DNA of 33,350 bases from Acidobacteriota bacterium (GTDB taxonomy: Bacteria > Acidobacteriota > Terriglobia > Acidiferrales > UBA7541): the NCBI GenBank assembly GCA_003223295.1, contig QHYM01000149.1:1-33350 (forward strand). The letters run 5' to 3'. The notes below the pieces were generated by a model. It searched no databases, had not been told where the DNA came from, and saw only the letters and a list, made by a program, of their open reading frames with translations. The stretch's first letter is position 1; each line of letters begins with the position of its first letter. The position numbers were made by a program, and so were the translations under genes. Shown one piece after another: positions 1-10,346 of the stretch.

Positions 1-491
1 GTAAATGCATACCACACCGTCTGTGTTCTCCCGGAGCAGAAAGGATCGTCAGGGGCAACGGTGGCATTCGTGGCGTCTTGAGTCAGGCTGAAGGGTATCG
101 AGGTCACGACCGTTGCGTTGGCAAAGTCATCGTTCGGCGGAGGTGGGACGATAACAGTAATTTGAGTGAACGTGACTCCCGTGTTGCCCGAAAGATTGTC
201 ACCCTGAAAAGTCAAAAGGTAGGTGCCCGCTTGATTGCTCGTTGGTGTCCAGTTAAACGTCCCGGTATTGTTCCCATTGTCGACAAAGCCTGCACCCGCC
301 GGGAGTCCCGTGACGGTCAAGACGACGTGCCGCGAAAGAATGTCGGTTGCCGACACAGTGAAATTCACGTTCTGATTCACAATGGCGTTGAGTTGTGAGG
401 GCGCTGTGAGAGTCACAACCGGATGGGCATTGAAGCGTATTTCGCCATGCAGCGCGGGGGCCGCCCCTTCGCAATGTTGCTCAAAAGTTGC
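1..491 (-). CDS. Partial secreted Ig-like/NDDFANA-repeat protein, runs off the left edge
   Basis: The minus strand is open from a TGA at 494-492 to the window edge and reads as one continuous extracellular-type protein. It contains an Ig-like stretch (TVSATDILSRHVVLTVTGLP, then GTFNWTPTSNQAGTY), a PPPP hinge, and then NDDFANATVVTSIPF followed by a TVWYAF segment. That NDDFANA...VWYAF pattern is common in large secreted proteins of environmental bacteria. No signal peptide and no good start codon is visible after the TGA; the first in-frame GTG is at 416. Either the 5' part was lost (a gene remnant) or a frameshift hides the true start. The function is unknown. The plus-strand ORF over the same bases looks like a shadow. 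Confidence 0.5.
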
Positions 492-610
492 TCACGGGGA
501 GCGGCTGCGCTTGGCGCGTTTTGAACGGGCGAAACGGGCTTACAATGGAGGCTGCTTTGCGTCTAAGCGAGCATCCCGATTCAGGTGGGTAATGTCGTGA
601 GGGTGATGAA

Positions 611-2221
611 ATGAAACCAGAGCGTCGTGGGTTAGTTCTGGCGGTTATCGTAGTGGCGGCATCGGCCGCGCTGGGTGGGATTTACGGCCCAAACGTGCGG
701 GCCACGACATCCTCGTACGACGATACCCAAAACTCGGTGCGAAATTTCACCGAAGTGCTGGACACCGTTCAGGCCAATTACGCGGAGAAGGTGGACGTCG
801 ACAAAATCGTATACGAAGGCGCCATCCCGGGCATGCTGCGCCAGCTCGATCCGCACTCCAATTTCTTCGATGCGCGCCAGTGGGCCCAGAATCGCGAGGA
901 AGTCCGCGGCAGATACTACGGTGTGGGCATGTCGGTCGTTCCCCGCGGGGATCACACGATTGTGATGACTCCCTACGTGGGCACTCCGGCATATAAGGCC
1001 GGAATCCGGCCCGGCGACGTGATCGTAAGAATCGACGACAAATCCGCGCAGGGCCTGACCACGCCGGAAATCGCCGATCTACTGCGAGGAGCCAGGGGCA
1101 CCCTGGTCAAGATCACAGTTTCCCGCGAGGGTTACACCGATCCGCTGATTTTTACAGTAATGCGCGATGAAATCCCGCACCACGCCGTGGAGCTGGCCTT
1201 CGAGGTCAAGCCGGGAATCGGCTACATAAAACTTTCCGGATTCAACGAAAAAACCGACGGCGAGCTGGGCGACGCGATGAAGCAACTGAACGCGTCTTCC
1301 CTCGACGGCTTGATTTTGGACATGCGAGGCAATCACGGGGGGCTGCTCAACGAGGCCATCGCCGTTGGCGACATGCTCCTGGATAAAAACCAATTGATCG
1401 TGTCGCATCGCGGACGCGCCTCCGCGGAGCGCCGTTTCTACGCAGTACGCGGAAACCAAGGCAACACCATGCCGCTGGTCGTCCTGGTGAACAACGATTC
1501 CGCATCCGCCACGGAGATCGTCGCCGGCGCGGTGCAGGACCACGATCGCGGCGTCATCGTTGGCGACACGACGTTTGGCAAAGGTTTAGTGCAAACAGTT
1601 GAGCCTCTGAGCGAAAACACCGGCCTGGCGCTCACGATCGCGCGCTATTACACGCCGAGCGGCCGGCTAATCCAGCGCGACTACAAGTCGATATCGCTCT
1701 ATTCGTATTACGAGCGCAAGGTTCCCGAGCATCCAACGGAAATCAAGTTGACCGACAGCGGCAGGCAGGTGACCGGCGGAGGCGGAATCAAGCCCGACAT
1801 TCTGGTTCGCGAACCGGAGTTCAATCACTTTCAAAAGGCGCTGCTGCGTGCTGACGTATTTTATCCGTTTGAGAGCAGCGTTGGCGGGTTTACGCTGCAC
1901 TACTTGGGGACTCGCCCCACGGTTACTAAGGATTTTGCAGTGGACGACACGGTGATGACGGACTTCCGCAAATTCCTCACCAGCAAGAATGTTCGCTACA
2001 CCGAGCCGGAATTCGCCGAAAACTTGGATTGGGTGAAACGCAAGATCAAGCAAGAAGTCTTTCTGTCCACCTTTGGCCAGCAGGAAAGCTTCAAGATTCA
2101 GCTTGAGGCCGATCCGCAACTGCTGGCGGGGATTGACGCCGTTCCGCAGGCGCGGGCGCTGTATGAAAAGGCTCGCAAGATCATCGCGCAGCGCGCCGCC
2201 GCCCCAACCTATCGGCCCTAA
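611..2221 (+). CDS. S41-family carboxy-terminal processing protease (CtpA/Prc-like), copy 1
   Basis: Serine protease of the periplasm that cleaves C-terminal tails of exported or misfolded proteins. The 536-residue protein has an N-terminal hydrophobic signal/anchor (about residues 7-23), a PDZ domain (about 100-185, with GIRPGDVI at 131-138), and the S41 catalytic core. The Ser-Lys dyad fits Ser299 (NNDSASATEI) and Lys324 (TFGKGLVQ), with the same 25-residue spacing as in E. coli Prc and cyanobacterial CtpA. The conserved RGNPGG loop reads RGNHGG here, with His242 where Pro is usual. The ATG at 611 follows a GAGGGTG ribosome site. A second copy lies at 28301-29914 in the same orientation and differs mainly in the C-terminal third. 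The substrate cannot be told. Confidence 0.93.
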   Translation: MKPERRGLVLAVIVVAASAALGGIYGPNVRATTSSYDDTQNSVRNFTEVLDTVQANYAEKVDVDKIVYEGAIPGMLRQLDPHSNFFDARQWAQNREEVRGRYYGVGMSVVPRGDHTIVMTPYVGTPAYKAGIRPGDVIVRIDDKSAQGLTTPEIADLLRGARGTLVKITVSREGYTDPLIFTVMRDEIPHHAVELAFEVKPGIGYIKLSGFNEKTDGELGDAMKQLNASSLDGLILDMRGNHGGLLNEAIAVGDMLLDKNQLIVSHRGRASAERRFYAVRGNQGNTMPLVVLVNNDSASATEIVAGAVQDHDRGVIVGDTTFGKGLVQTVEPLSENTGLALTIARYYTPSGRLIQRDYKSISLYSYYERKVPEHPTEIKLTDSGRQVTGGGGIKPDILVREPEFNHFQKALLRADVFYPFESSVGGFTLHYLGTRPTVTKDFAVDDTVMTDFRKFLTSKNVRYTEPEFAENLDWVKRKIKQEVFLSTFGQQESFKIQLEADPQLLAGIDAVPQARALYEKARKIIAQRAAAPTYRP

Positions 2222-2301
2222 GCTGCTATTCCTTCTGCGCCAGAGTTAAGCATCATTCGCAGGCTGAAACTTATTCGTTTTCGGGCATAAAAGAGTGATA
2301 T

Positions 2302-4072
<1,771 letters not shown>

Positions 4073-4116
4073 ATCCAACGCACTCAGTTTTCAAACGGAC
4101 CGCGAAAAACATGGGG

Positions 4117-4911
4117 TCAGGCGGGCCTTTCTCCGGCCATCATCTCGGCAAACCTTGTGTGGGGATTCCCGGCATAATCCGATGCAATTCCCGACCAGAT
4201 ACGGAGAGCTGCTTCCTCCTCTCCCCTTTCGCGGCATAGAAGACCCAGATGGAATTTTGCATTGATGGCTGTTGTGTCGTCCGGGCCTAATTCAATGCAT
4301 CTGTGAAGAGCTTTCTCGGCGGCGACCTGGTCGATTCTGATAAGCGCCTTCCCCAGGAAAAAATGGCCCAGCGCGCATTTCGGAGCAATAGAAATAATTT
4401 GCCTGCTCACCGCCTCAGCTTCATCGCCGTGACCTCCGCTGGTATCCGTCAAGCGTTGCAGAGTGCGCAGTTTTCCCAGTACGTCTTCGTCGATCGCGCC
4501 GGAAAGAAACTGCTTTGCGAGATGGGCTTCGGTCTGCACCAGAAAGAATCCGCGAGCCAGGCGATCGGTGGTTTCAAATTCTTCAAGAGCCTCTTTGTGG
4601 CGGCCGAGGAGCGAAAGCGTATATCCAAGCTCATAGTGTGGGTAAGGCTCATTGGGGGCGGCGCGAATTGCTTGGCGAAAATTATCCTCCGCTTTCTTGA
4701 AATTGCTCGTGCCCCCGCAACGCATTCCCTCTTGGAAGAGTTCCTTCCAGGATTTGGACTTGCGAAAGAAATCAAACACAGGAAACCCTTTCTTCCCTGC
4801 CAGAATTGGCTGCTTGGGATCAGGCCTGATTGCGCCGCCCCGAGACGGCCCATCGTCACAGCCCCGGTAGAAGTACTGTGCACGATACAACCAGTTCGGG
4901 CAATTGCTCAA
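4117..4911 (-). CDS. TPR-repeat protein of unknown role
   Basis: The 264-residue cytoplasmic-looking protein has no clear signal peptide. TPR-like helices are visible at about 66-100 ([20 protein letters not shown], then [22 protein letters not shown]) and again near 180-245 ([14 protein letters not shown]..., [22 protein letters not shown]). TPRs mediate protein-protein contacts, so no enzymatic role can be assigned. The N-terminus has two Cys (NCPNW, RGCDDG) without a complete metal site. The start is a TTG at 4911 and is uncertain; a later in-frame start is possible. It is divergent from kdsA with only 36 bases between them and converges with pyrG. Confidence 0.75.
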   Translation of the reverse strand: MSNCPNWLYRAQYFYRGCDDGPSRGGAIRPDPKQPILAGKKGFPVFDFFRKSKSWKELFQEGMRCGGTSNFKKAEDNFRQAIRAAPNEPYPHYELGYTLSLLGRHKEALEEFETTDRLARGFFLVQTEAHLAKQFLSGAIDEDVLGKLRTLQRLTDTSGGHGDEAEAVSRQIISIAPKCALGHFFLGKALIRIDQVAAEKALHRCIELGPDDTTAINAKFHLGLLCRERGEEEAALRIWSGIASDYAGNPHTRFAEMMAGERPA

Positions 4912-4947
4912 ACCGCATGGCGGTGTGTGGTATCTTCTTTAAATTCT

Positions 4948-5790
4948 ATGCCTGCTCCACACGAAATCGAGCTCGGCAAGCTGCGCCTGGGCGCGGGGAA
5001 CCCGCTGTTCCTGATTGCCGGGCCGTGCGTGATTGAAAGCGAATTACACGCACAGGCCATGGCGGAAAAGGTCGCGAAAATCGCGGCCGATGCCGGCGTT
5101 CCGTACATTTTCAAGGCGTCCTACGACAAGGCCAACCGCTCTTCCGTGAAGGCGTTTCGCGGGCCGGGGCTCAAGGAAGGGCTGCGCATTCTCGAAAAAA
5201 TCAAAAAGGATTTGAAGCTGCCGATCCTGACCGACATTCACGACGTGACGCAGGCGGAATCTGCCGCGGAAGTTTGCGACATATTACAAATCCCCGCATT
5301 CCTCGCCCGCCAAACCGATTTGCTGATTGCCGCCGGCAAGACTGGCCGCATCATCAACATCAAGAAAGGCCAGTTTCTTTCGCCCTGGGACATGGACAAC
5401 GTCGCCGAAAAAGTGGAAAGCACGGGCAACAAGAAAATCATTCTGACGGAACGCGGCACATCGTTTGGCTATCAAAATCTCGTCGTGGACATGCGCTCGT
5501 TTCCGGTGATGCAAAGAACCGGCTACCCCGTCGTCTTCGACGTCACGCACTCCGTGCAGCTCCCCGGAGGACGAGGTCAGGCGAGCGGAGGACAACCGCA
5601 ATTCATCGAGCCGCTGGCGCGCGCCGCCGTGGCTGCTGGCGTGGATGGGATTTTCTTGGAGACGCACGACAATCCCGCCGCCGCCCGTTCCGATGGTCCC
5701 AACGCCTTGCCGCTCTCGCAGCTTCAGGCTCTGCTCCTGAAATTAAAGGGACTCAATACCGTAGTTCGCCGTTGGAGCACTTCGTCATGA
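4948..5790 (+). CDS. kdsA: 3-deoxy-8-phosphooctulonate synthase (Kdo-8-P synthase)
   Basis: Condenses arabinose-5-phosphate and phosphoenolpyruvate to Kdo-8-phosphate, the first committed step towards the Kdo sugar of lipopolysaccharide. The 280-residue protein has [10 protein letters not shown] at about 23-32, [11 protein letters not shown] at about 56-66, [12 protein letters not shown] and FLETHDNP. Cys27 in GPC, together with the later His, Glu and Asp, matches the metal-dependent class (Aquifex type, Cys11) rather than the metal-independent E. coli type, which has Asn there. ATG 4948 is chosen because the open frame upstream (to 4303) lies over the divergent TPR gene and lacks family similarity. 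It overlaps the next gene by ATGA, so translation is probably coupled. Confidence 0.96.
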   Translation: MPAPHEIELGKLRLGAGNPLFLIAGPCVIESELHAQAMAEKVAKIAADAGVPYIFKASYDKANRSSVKAFRGPGLKEGLRILEKIKKDLKLPILTDIHDVTQAESAAEVCDILQIPAFLARQTDLLIAAGKTGRIINIKKGQFLSPWDMDNVAEKVESTGNKKIILTERGTSFGYQNLVVDMRSFPVMQRTGYPVVFDVTHSVQLPGGRGQASGGQPQFIEPLARAAVAAGVDGIFLETHDNPAAARSDGPNALPLSQLQALLLKLKGLNTVVRRWSTSS

Positions 5791-6746
5791 GCCTGGAGAC
5801 CGCCCGGCGCGTGCTCAAGATTGAAGCTCAGGCGATTCAGGACGTCCTCGCGCGCCTCGACGCCAGCTTTGAGAAGGCCGTGGAGGTCTTGTTCGGTTGC
5901 AAGGGCCGCGTGGTCGTCAGTGGAATGGGCAAGTCCGGCCTGATTGGACGAAAAATCTCCGCGACATTTTCGAGCACCGGCACGCCCTCATTCTTCCTGC
6001 ACCCCGCGGAAGCGTTGCACGGCGACCTGGGCATGCTGGCGCGCGGCGATGCCCTGCTCGCGGTTTCCTACGGCGGAGAGACGCAAGAAATCATTCAGCT
6101 CCTGGAAGCGCTGAAGCGCCTGGAGATGCCGCTGGTCACGTTGACCGGTTGCGTGCAATCCACGCTCGCGCAAGCCAGCGACGTGGTGCTGGAGGTCAGC
6201 GTGAAAGAAGAAGCGTGCTCGCTGAATCTCGCGCCAACCGCGAGCACCACCGTGGCCATGGCCGTCGGTGACGCGTTGGCCGTTTCGCTTCTGGAGCGGC
6301 GAAACTTCCGGCACAACGATTTTGCCGCGCTGCATCCTGCGGGACGGCTCGGAAAGAAATTGTTGCGCGCCGAACACCTCATGCATTCCGGCGATGCATT
6401 GCCTCGAGTCGCGCCGAATGCTGCGATGCCCGATGTTTTTCACGAAATGAGCGACAAGGGTCTGGGCATGACCACGGTGCTGGAAGCCGACGGGCGCCTC
6501 GCCGGAATTTTGACTGATGGCGACCTACGGCGCTTGATGGAGAAGCATCGCGGAGCCGTCCTGGAAATGCGTGCCGCAGACGGCATGACGAAAACTCCGC
6601 AAACGATAGGACCGCACGTGCTGGCAAGCGAAGCGCTGAACTTGATGGAGAAGAAAAAAATCACCTCGGTCGTCGTGGTCGATGAAGCGCGACGCGTTCT
6701 CGGGGTGGTCCACTTGCACGATTTGTGGACGCTCGAATTGATGTAG
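5787..6746 (+). CDS. kdsD: Arabinose-5-phosphate isomerase
   Basis: Interconverts ribulose-5-phosphate and arabinose-5-phosphate, supplying the substrate of KdsA. The 319-residue protein has an N-terminal SIS sugar-isomerase domain (about 30-180; [34 protein letters not shown]) and two C-terminal CBS domains (about 200-319), the KpsF/KdsD/GutQ layout. E. coli KdsD is 328 residues. The position directly after kdsA with a 4-base ATGA overlap supports a role in Kdo synthesis rather than capsule (KpsF) or sugar-alcohol use (GutQ). Confidence 0.95.
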   Translation: MSLETARRVLKIEAQAIQDVLARLDASFEKAVEVLFGCKGRVVVSGMGKSGLIGRKISATFSSTGTPSFFLHPAEALHGDLGMLARGDALLAVSYGGETQEIIQLLEALKRLEMPLVTLTGCVQSTLAQASDVVLEVSVKEEACSLNLAPTASTTVAMAVGDALAVSLLERRNFRHNDFAALHPAGRLGKKLLRAEHLMHSGDALPRVAPNAAMPDVFHEMSDKGLGMTTVLEADGRLAGILTDGDLRRLMEKHRGAVLEMRAADGMTKTPQTIGPHVLASEALNLMEKKKITSVVVVDEARRVLGVVHLHDLWTLELM

Positions 6747-6826
6747 CAAACAAAACAGATTTAACGCACAGACATAGTCACAGAGAACGTAGAGGCATTT
6801 AGAAGAAAAGGGGGAAAACAAGGGGC

Positions 6827-7372
6827 ATGAAGATATCGGCGAAATTAGCGAATAAAGCCAAGCAAATCTTGGTGCTGCTGATGGACGTGGACGGAACGCT
6901 CACGGACGGCAGCGTGACTCTGGCGTCCACACCAGACAACCACGCCCTCGAAATCAAGACGTTCGACGCCCATGACGGCCAGGGACTCTCGCTGGCGGTG
7001 ACCGCTGGCCTGCGCACCGGCGTCATCACCGGCCGGGGCAGCGCGGCGTTGCGTCGCCGTTGCAAAGAGTTGGACATCGAGTTTGTCTACGAGAAGCAAG
7101 GGCACAAAATTGCAGCTTATGAAGATGTTTTGCGAAAAACCGGAGCAAAGGAATCCCAGGTCGCCTATCTTGGCGATGATCTGCCCGACCTGCTCATCAT
7201 GCGCCGCGTCGGGCTCGCGGTAGCCGTGGGAAACGCGACTCCTGAAGTGAAACGCGCCGCAGACTACCGAACCAAAGCTTACGGCGGCAAGGGAGCCGCG
7301 CGCGAGGTCGTCGAGCTTATCCTCAGGTCCAAGGGCATCTGGGAAGAAATGATCGACAAGGCGCGCGCCTAG
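6827..7372 (+). CDS. kdsC: Kdo-8-phosphate phosphatase (HAD family)
   Basis: Removes phosphate from Kdo-8-phosphate to give Kdo, the third gene of this Kdo block. The 181-residue HAD phosphatase lacks a cap domain. It shows DVDGTLTDG with nucleophile Asp20 and acid/base Asp22, a GITGR-type second motif (GVITGRGS) and LGDDLPDL as the final motif. The 80-base gap after kdsD is longer than the kdsA-kdsD junction. It has its own purine-rich ribosome site (AAGGGG, about 4 bases before ATG). Family members also include phosphatases of sialic-acid pathways, but the neighbours fix the assignment. Confidence 0.93.
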   Translation: MKISAKLANKAKQILVLLMDVDGTLTDGSVTLASTPDNHALEIKTFDAHDGQGLSLAVTAGLRTGVITGRGSAALRRRCKELDIEFVYEKQGHKIAAYEDVLRKTGAKESQVAYLGDDLPDLLIMRRVGLAVAVGNATPEVKRAADYRTKAYGGKGAAREVVELILRSKGIWEEMIDKARA

Positions 7373-7675
7373 GCCTCCTAGCCTGCTTAATTCACGACAG
7401 TTGAAGTTTTGTCTTTCGGCGGTCGGAATTTTTGGTTTTTTGGCTTTTGAGTCATCGCGCGAGGCGTTGAAAGACCGCAATGAGGACGAAGTGCTGCATG
7501 GCGATGGAGGAAGACAGTCTTTGGAGCAGGCTCCGCCCTTGACGTGCGAGACAAGCGGATTGGCGACGCAAGAGGCGGCTAACTGGTATTGAGGACCAGC
7601 GCGAGTTTGCCGAACAGGGCTTGCCAGGGCCAGCCCGTGGCGAGATGAACCCGCCTCGACGCTCTCACCAGACAA
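7373..7675 (+). other. Intergenic region, probably decayed coding sequence
   Basis: About 300 bases lie between kdsC and the start of the CPBP-like frame. A 63-codon plus-strand frame (7401-7592) looks like noise. In the frame of the downstream CPBP gene there are stops at 7580 and 7646. The missing N-terminal membrane helices of that protein would be expected here, so this may be degraded 5' coding sequence. No promoter, terminator or RNA was recognised. Confidence 0.35.
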
Positions 7676-8185
7676 ATGCATCTTGGCGGGCCGCCGTGGA
7701 TTTCAATCGCCGTGGGCATTTTTCTGACAGGCACGTATGGATTACTCCGCAGCGTTTCCAGTGCGCTCGGCGAAGAGATTGGCTGGCGCGGCTTTCTGGT
7801 GCCGGAACTTTCCAAGACGACTTCCTTCACTCTGACATCGCTCATCAGTGGCATGGTGTGGTCGCTCTGGCACTATCCCATCTTGATTTATGGAGACTAC
7901 AACGCGGGAACTCCCACGTGGTACGGCCTGACGTGCTTCACCGTGATGGTCGTTTCGAGCAGTTTTGTGTTTGCCTGGATGCGCCTCAAGTCCGGCAGCC
8001 TCTGGACTAGCGCGATTCTCCACGGCAGCCACAATCTTTATATTCAGGCGATCCTTACGCCGCTGACGCGCAACACGGGGAAGACGGCCTGGTACATCGA
8101 CGAGTTCGGATGTGTTCTGCCCCTTGTCACCATTGTTTTCGCGGCGTATTTCTGGAGCAAGCGGCGGGAACTTCCGGCACAGTAG
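7676..8185 (+). CDS. CPBP-family intramembrane glutamic protease, apparently 5'-truncated
   Basis: Membrane protein of the CAAX-protease/bacteriocin-processing (CPBP, Abi) family. All three motifs are present in order: EExxxR (Glu33, Glu34, Arg38 in GEEIGWRGFL), a WxxxH form of motif 2 (Trp62, His66), and HxxxN (His116, Asn120 in HGSHN). These form the intramembrane active site. The frame is only 169 residues, whereas relatives are usually 220-300 with two or more helices before motif 1. In-frame stops at 7646 and 7580 block an upstream extension. It is either a remnant or an intact gene hidden by a frameshift. Natural substrates are unknown for most members. Confidence 0.6.
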   Translation: MHLGGPPWISIAVGIFLTGTYGLLRSVSSALGEEIGWRGFLVPELSKTTSFTLTSLISGMVWSLWHYPILIYGDYNAGTPTWYGLTCFTVMVVSSSFVFAWMRLKSGSLWTSAILHGSHNLYIQAILTPLTRNTGKTAWYIDEFGCVLPLVTIVFAAYFWSKRRELPAQ

Positions 8186-8220
8186 AACGATATTGGCCTT
8201 AATGAGAAAATACGAGCAGG

Positions 8221-8571
8221 GTGATCGTAATCAGCGAAGCTTGTCGAAATGACATGATTGCAGGCTTAATCTGCGCTGCCATCGGATTTCTGTTGATTAT
8301 CTGGCCTGAGAGAATACAGAAACGCCAAATTCAGTTCCAAGATCGCCACCCTAAACTTGCTGCGTTGAACCCTTTCGCGGAGTGGAACAGGTCGACGTCG
8401 GCGGTCATTCTAATTCGCTGCTCTGGCTTAATACCCATCTTGTTTGCACGAGTGGCGTTCTATTTCGCCATTAAGAACTGCTTCAAATCAATGTTCACCG
8501 CAAGTGCTGGCGATTACCAATTCGGAGGAAGGCATCCCATGTTGCACGCATGCAGCGGCGAATGTTATTGA
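8221..8571 (+). CDS. Small hypothetical membrane protein
   Basis: This frame of up to 116 codons starts with GTG 8221 or, more likely, ATG 8254 (MIAGLICAAIGFLL). It has a hydrophobic helix (about residues 13-27), a polar middle part with WPERIQ and LNPFAEWN, and a second hydrophobic stretch (ILIRCSGLIPILFARVAFYF). This two-helix plan is typical of small uncharacterised inner-membrane proteins. The last 25 residues are not hydrophobic and may follow a frameshift. It lies between the truncated CPBP gene and the selenoprotein gene. I do not recognise a family. Confidence 0.4.
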   Translation: MIVISEACRNDMIAGLICAAIGFLLIIWPERIQKRQIQFQDRHPKLAALNPFAEWNRSTSAVILIRCSGLIPILFARVAFYFAIKNCFKSMFTASAGDYQFGGRHPMLHACSGECY

Positions 8572-8713
8572 GAAGGCATTGGCGCGCTATGAGGAGCACC
8601 GCGAAGCGCTCCGGGCCAAGGACGGCCAGTAGTACAAAAATACTATTTTGATGAGTGTGACTGGGTGCTAGTTTGCTTGGACCTCAATGGTTCGGTTTGA
8701 GGGTACAGTGCTC

Positions 8714-9487
8714 ATGAAACCTTTGCTGAAATGGGTTGCCGGCGTTCTGGCCGTGCTGCTGCTTGCGGCGTCCGGCGTGCTTTGCTACATGGCGGGCAGC
8801 CCCAAGGACGCCTACGGCCTGGTGCGCTACGCCCTGCCGCACATGCATCGCGGCACTCTGAAAGTAGGCAGCGACGCACCCGACGTGCGGCTGCTCGCGC
8901 TCGACGGCACGAATCATTTTCATCTTCGCGAGCGCCTCAGCGCGCGCCCGCTGGTGCTGGTGTTCGGCAGCTTCACTTGACCACCCTTCCGCCGCCAGGT
9001 GGGCGACATCGTTCAGATCTACAACGACTACAAAGATCACGCGGATTTTCTCACCGTGTACGTCCGCGAGGCGCATCCTACCGACGAATGGCAGATGAAA
9101 TCCAACGTGAAGGATGACGTTTGCTACGCACAGCCGAAAACGCTGGAGCAGCGCGTGGCCATCGCCAAAGATTTCACCACACGCTTCAAGTTCCCCTTGC
9201 CCTTCGGCGTCGACGACATGAGCAATGCCGCCGACAACGTTTACGCGGCGTGGCCGGAGCGCTTGTATGTCATTGACCAGACGGGACACGTCGTCTATCG
9301 CGGAGGCATGGGGCCTTTCAACTACAAGCCTGTCGAAGTGCGTGAATGGCTTGCGGCAAAATACGGAGCCGTGAAACACGAAGCTCCGGCTGCAGCCGCT
9401 TCGACAGCGCCGTCTCCCACGCCAGCCTCTAGAACGGCTCCACCAACAGCCAGCGCGCCCGCGCCTGCCACTCCCGCCACGAAGTAG
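8714..9487 (+). CDS. Deiodinase-like selenoprotein (TGA-encoded Sec89)
   Basis: Thioredoxin-fold oxidoreductase of the iodothyronine deiodinase family. The frame is interrupted once, by TGA at 8978-8980, exactly at the deiodinase selenocysteine: LVFGSFT-[TGA]-PPFRRQ, compare FGSCTUPPF in vertebrate enzymes. The same frame continues to TAG at 9487, giving 257 residues. Other hallmarks follow: REAHPTDEW (Glu119, His121; vertebrate EAHxSDGW), PERLYVIDQTGHVVYRG and GPFNYKPVEVREWL. Residues 5-23 form a signal anchor, so the domain is probably periplasmic. An Ala/Pro/Thr-rich tail follows residue 222. ATG 8714 is preferred over the upstream in-frame codon at 8687 because it places the helix at the N-terminus and has GAGGG upstream. 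The bacterial substrate is unknown; iodinated hormones are not implied. Confidence 0.85.
8978..9005 (+). promoter_or_regulatory. Recoded UGA with bacterial SECIS-like hairpin
   Basis: TGA is at 8978-8980. Beginning 12 bases later, CGCC (8993-8996) pairs with GGCG (9002-9005) around the five-base loop AGGTG (8997-9001). In E. coli fdhF the SelB-binding loop AGGUCU starts 17 bases after UGA; here the loop starts after 16. An alternative stem, CCACC (8981-8985) with GGTGG (8998-9002), competes with it. The similarity of loop and spacing suggests SelB recruitment, but this has not been folded by program. Confidence 0.5.
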
Positions 9488-9524
9488 TGCACGACACTTC
9501 CCAGCGTCGAGCTAGAATCCGTGC

Positions 9525-10289
9525 GTGAAGCACCGCCCTCCAAAACGCAATCGGAAGAGAAGGGAACTGAAAAAAGTAGGATTGGCGCGGGCACTCTCCA
9601 AACTTGGCTATTGTTCGCGCTCGCAAGCTGCGGAACTGATTCGCGCGGGACGCGTGAAATTGAATGGTGCACTGCGGCGCGATCCGGAAACACCAGCGCA
9701 TCCCGGCAAAGACCGCATCGAAGTAGACGAAACTCCCCTTGGCGCCAGCGCGAAAATCTATCTCATGCTCAACAAGCCGCGCGGCGTTGTGACCACGGCT
9801 TCTGATGAGAAAGGCCGGGAAACGGTCTACGCGTGTCTGCCGAAAGGACCGCCGTGGCTCGCGCCTGTTGGCCGTCTCGACAAAGCCAGCGAAGGATTGT
9901 TGTTGTTTACCAACGACTCCGAATGGGCGGCCCGCATCACTGCGCCGGAGACGCATCTGGATAAAACGTATCACGTGCAGATCGGCGCGATCGCCGACGA
10001 AGCGCTGCTCAGCGCTCTGCGCGATGGCATCCGCATGAACGATGGCGATTTTCTTCGCGTGAAGTATTGCAGCATTCTTCGGCAAGGCGAACGTAACTCG
10101 TGGCTCGAAATCGTGCTCGATGAAGGAAAAAATCGCCATATCCGCCGCTTGCTCGAAAACCTGAATATCGAAGTGCTCCAATTGGTGCGCGTCGCCATAG
10201 GGCCGCTCGCCCTTGGCAGCCTGCAAAAGGGCGCGGCGCGCTTGCTTACAAGCGACGAGAAAGAGGCGATAGATCGCGCGATGCGATGA
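9525..10289 (+). CDS. rluB: RsuA/RluB-family rRNA pseudouridine synthase
   Basis: Isomerises a specific uridine of ribosomal RNA to pseudouridine. The 254-residue protein has a basic N-terminus, an S4 RNA-binding domain (about 17-75; ARALSKLGYCSRSQAAELI) and an RsuA-type catalytic domain. The catalytic Asp is 119 in VGRLDKASEGLLLFTND, and the EGKNRHIRRLLE motif near the C-terminus is present. Family details favour the 23S helix-89 enzyme RluB, but RsuA (16S) cannot be excluded from sequence alone. It starts with GTG at 9525, 37 bases after the selenoprotein gene on the same strand. Confidence 0.85.
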   Translation: MKHRPPKRNRKRRELKKVGLARALSKLGYCSRSQAAELIRAGRVKLNGALRRDPETPAHPGKDRIEVDETPLGASAKIYLMLNKPRGVVTTASDEKGRETVYACLPKGPPWLAPVGRLDKASEGLLLFTNDSEWAARITAPETHLDKTYHVQIGAIADEALLSALRDGIRMNDGDFLRVKYCSILRQGERNSWLEIVLDEGKNRHIRRLLENLNIEVLQLVRVAIGPLALGSLQKGAARLLTSDEKEAIDRAMR

Positions 10290-10310
10290 ACTGGCGTTTG
10301 TGAACCTCGA

Positions 10311-10337
10311 TTGACAGCCACGCGGCCCTTGTATAAC
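10311..10337 (+). promoter_or_regulatory. Putative promoter of the crotonase-like gene
   Basis: TTGACA (10311-10316) and TATAAC (10332-10337) are separated by 15 bases, slightly short. Transcription would begin about 10344, almost at the ATG at 10347, so the mRNA may be leaderless. The TTG of the -35 box can be misread as a start codon. Confidence 0.4.
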
Positions 10338-10346
10338 TTGCCTGGC

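Noticed and set aside
4303-4947. N-terminal extension of kdsA by 215 codons
   Set aside because: It overlaps the divergent TPR gene and has no similarity to Kdo-8-P synthases, which begin near [10 protein letters not shown].
8444-8632. 62-codon plus-strand frame ending ARYEEHREALRAKDGQ
   Set aside because: The last 25 residues look protein-like, but the start overlaps the small membrane protein in another frame and no family or ribosome site was found.
8687-9487. Two separate genes or a pseudogene split by TGA at 8978
   Set aside because: The frame is unchanged across TGA, both halves belong to one family, and TGA sits at the known selenocysteine position.
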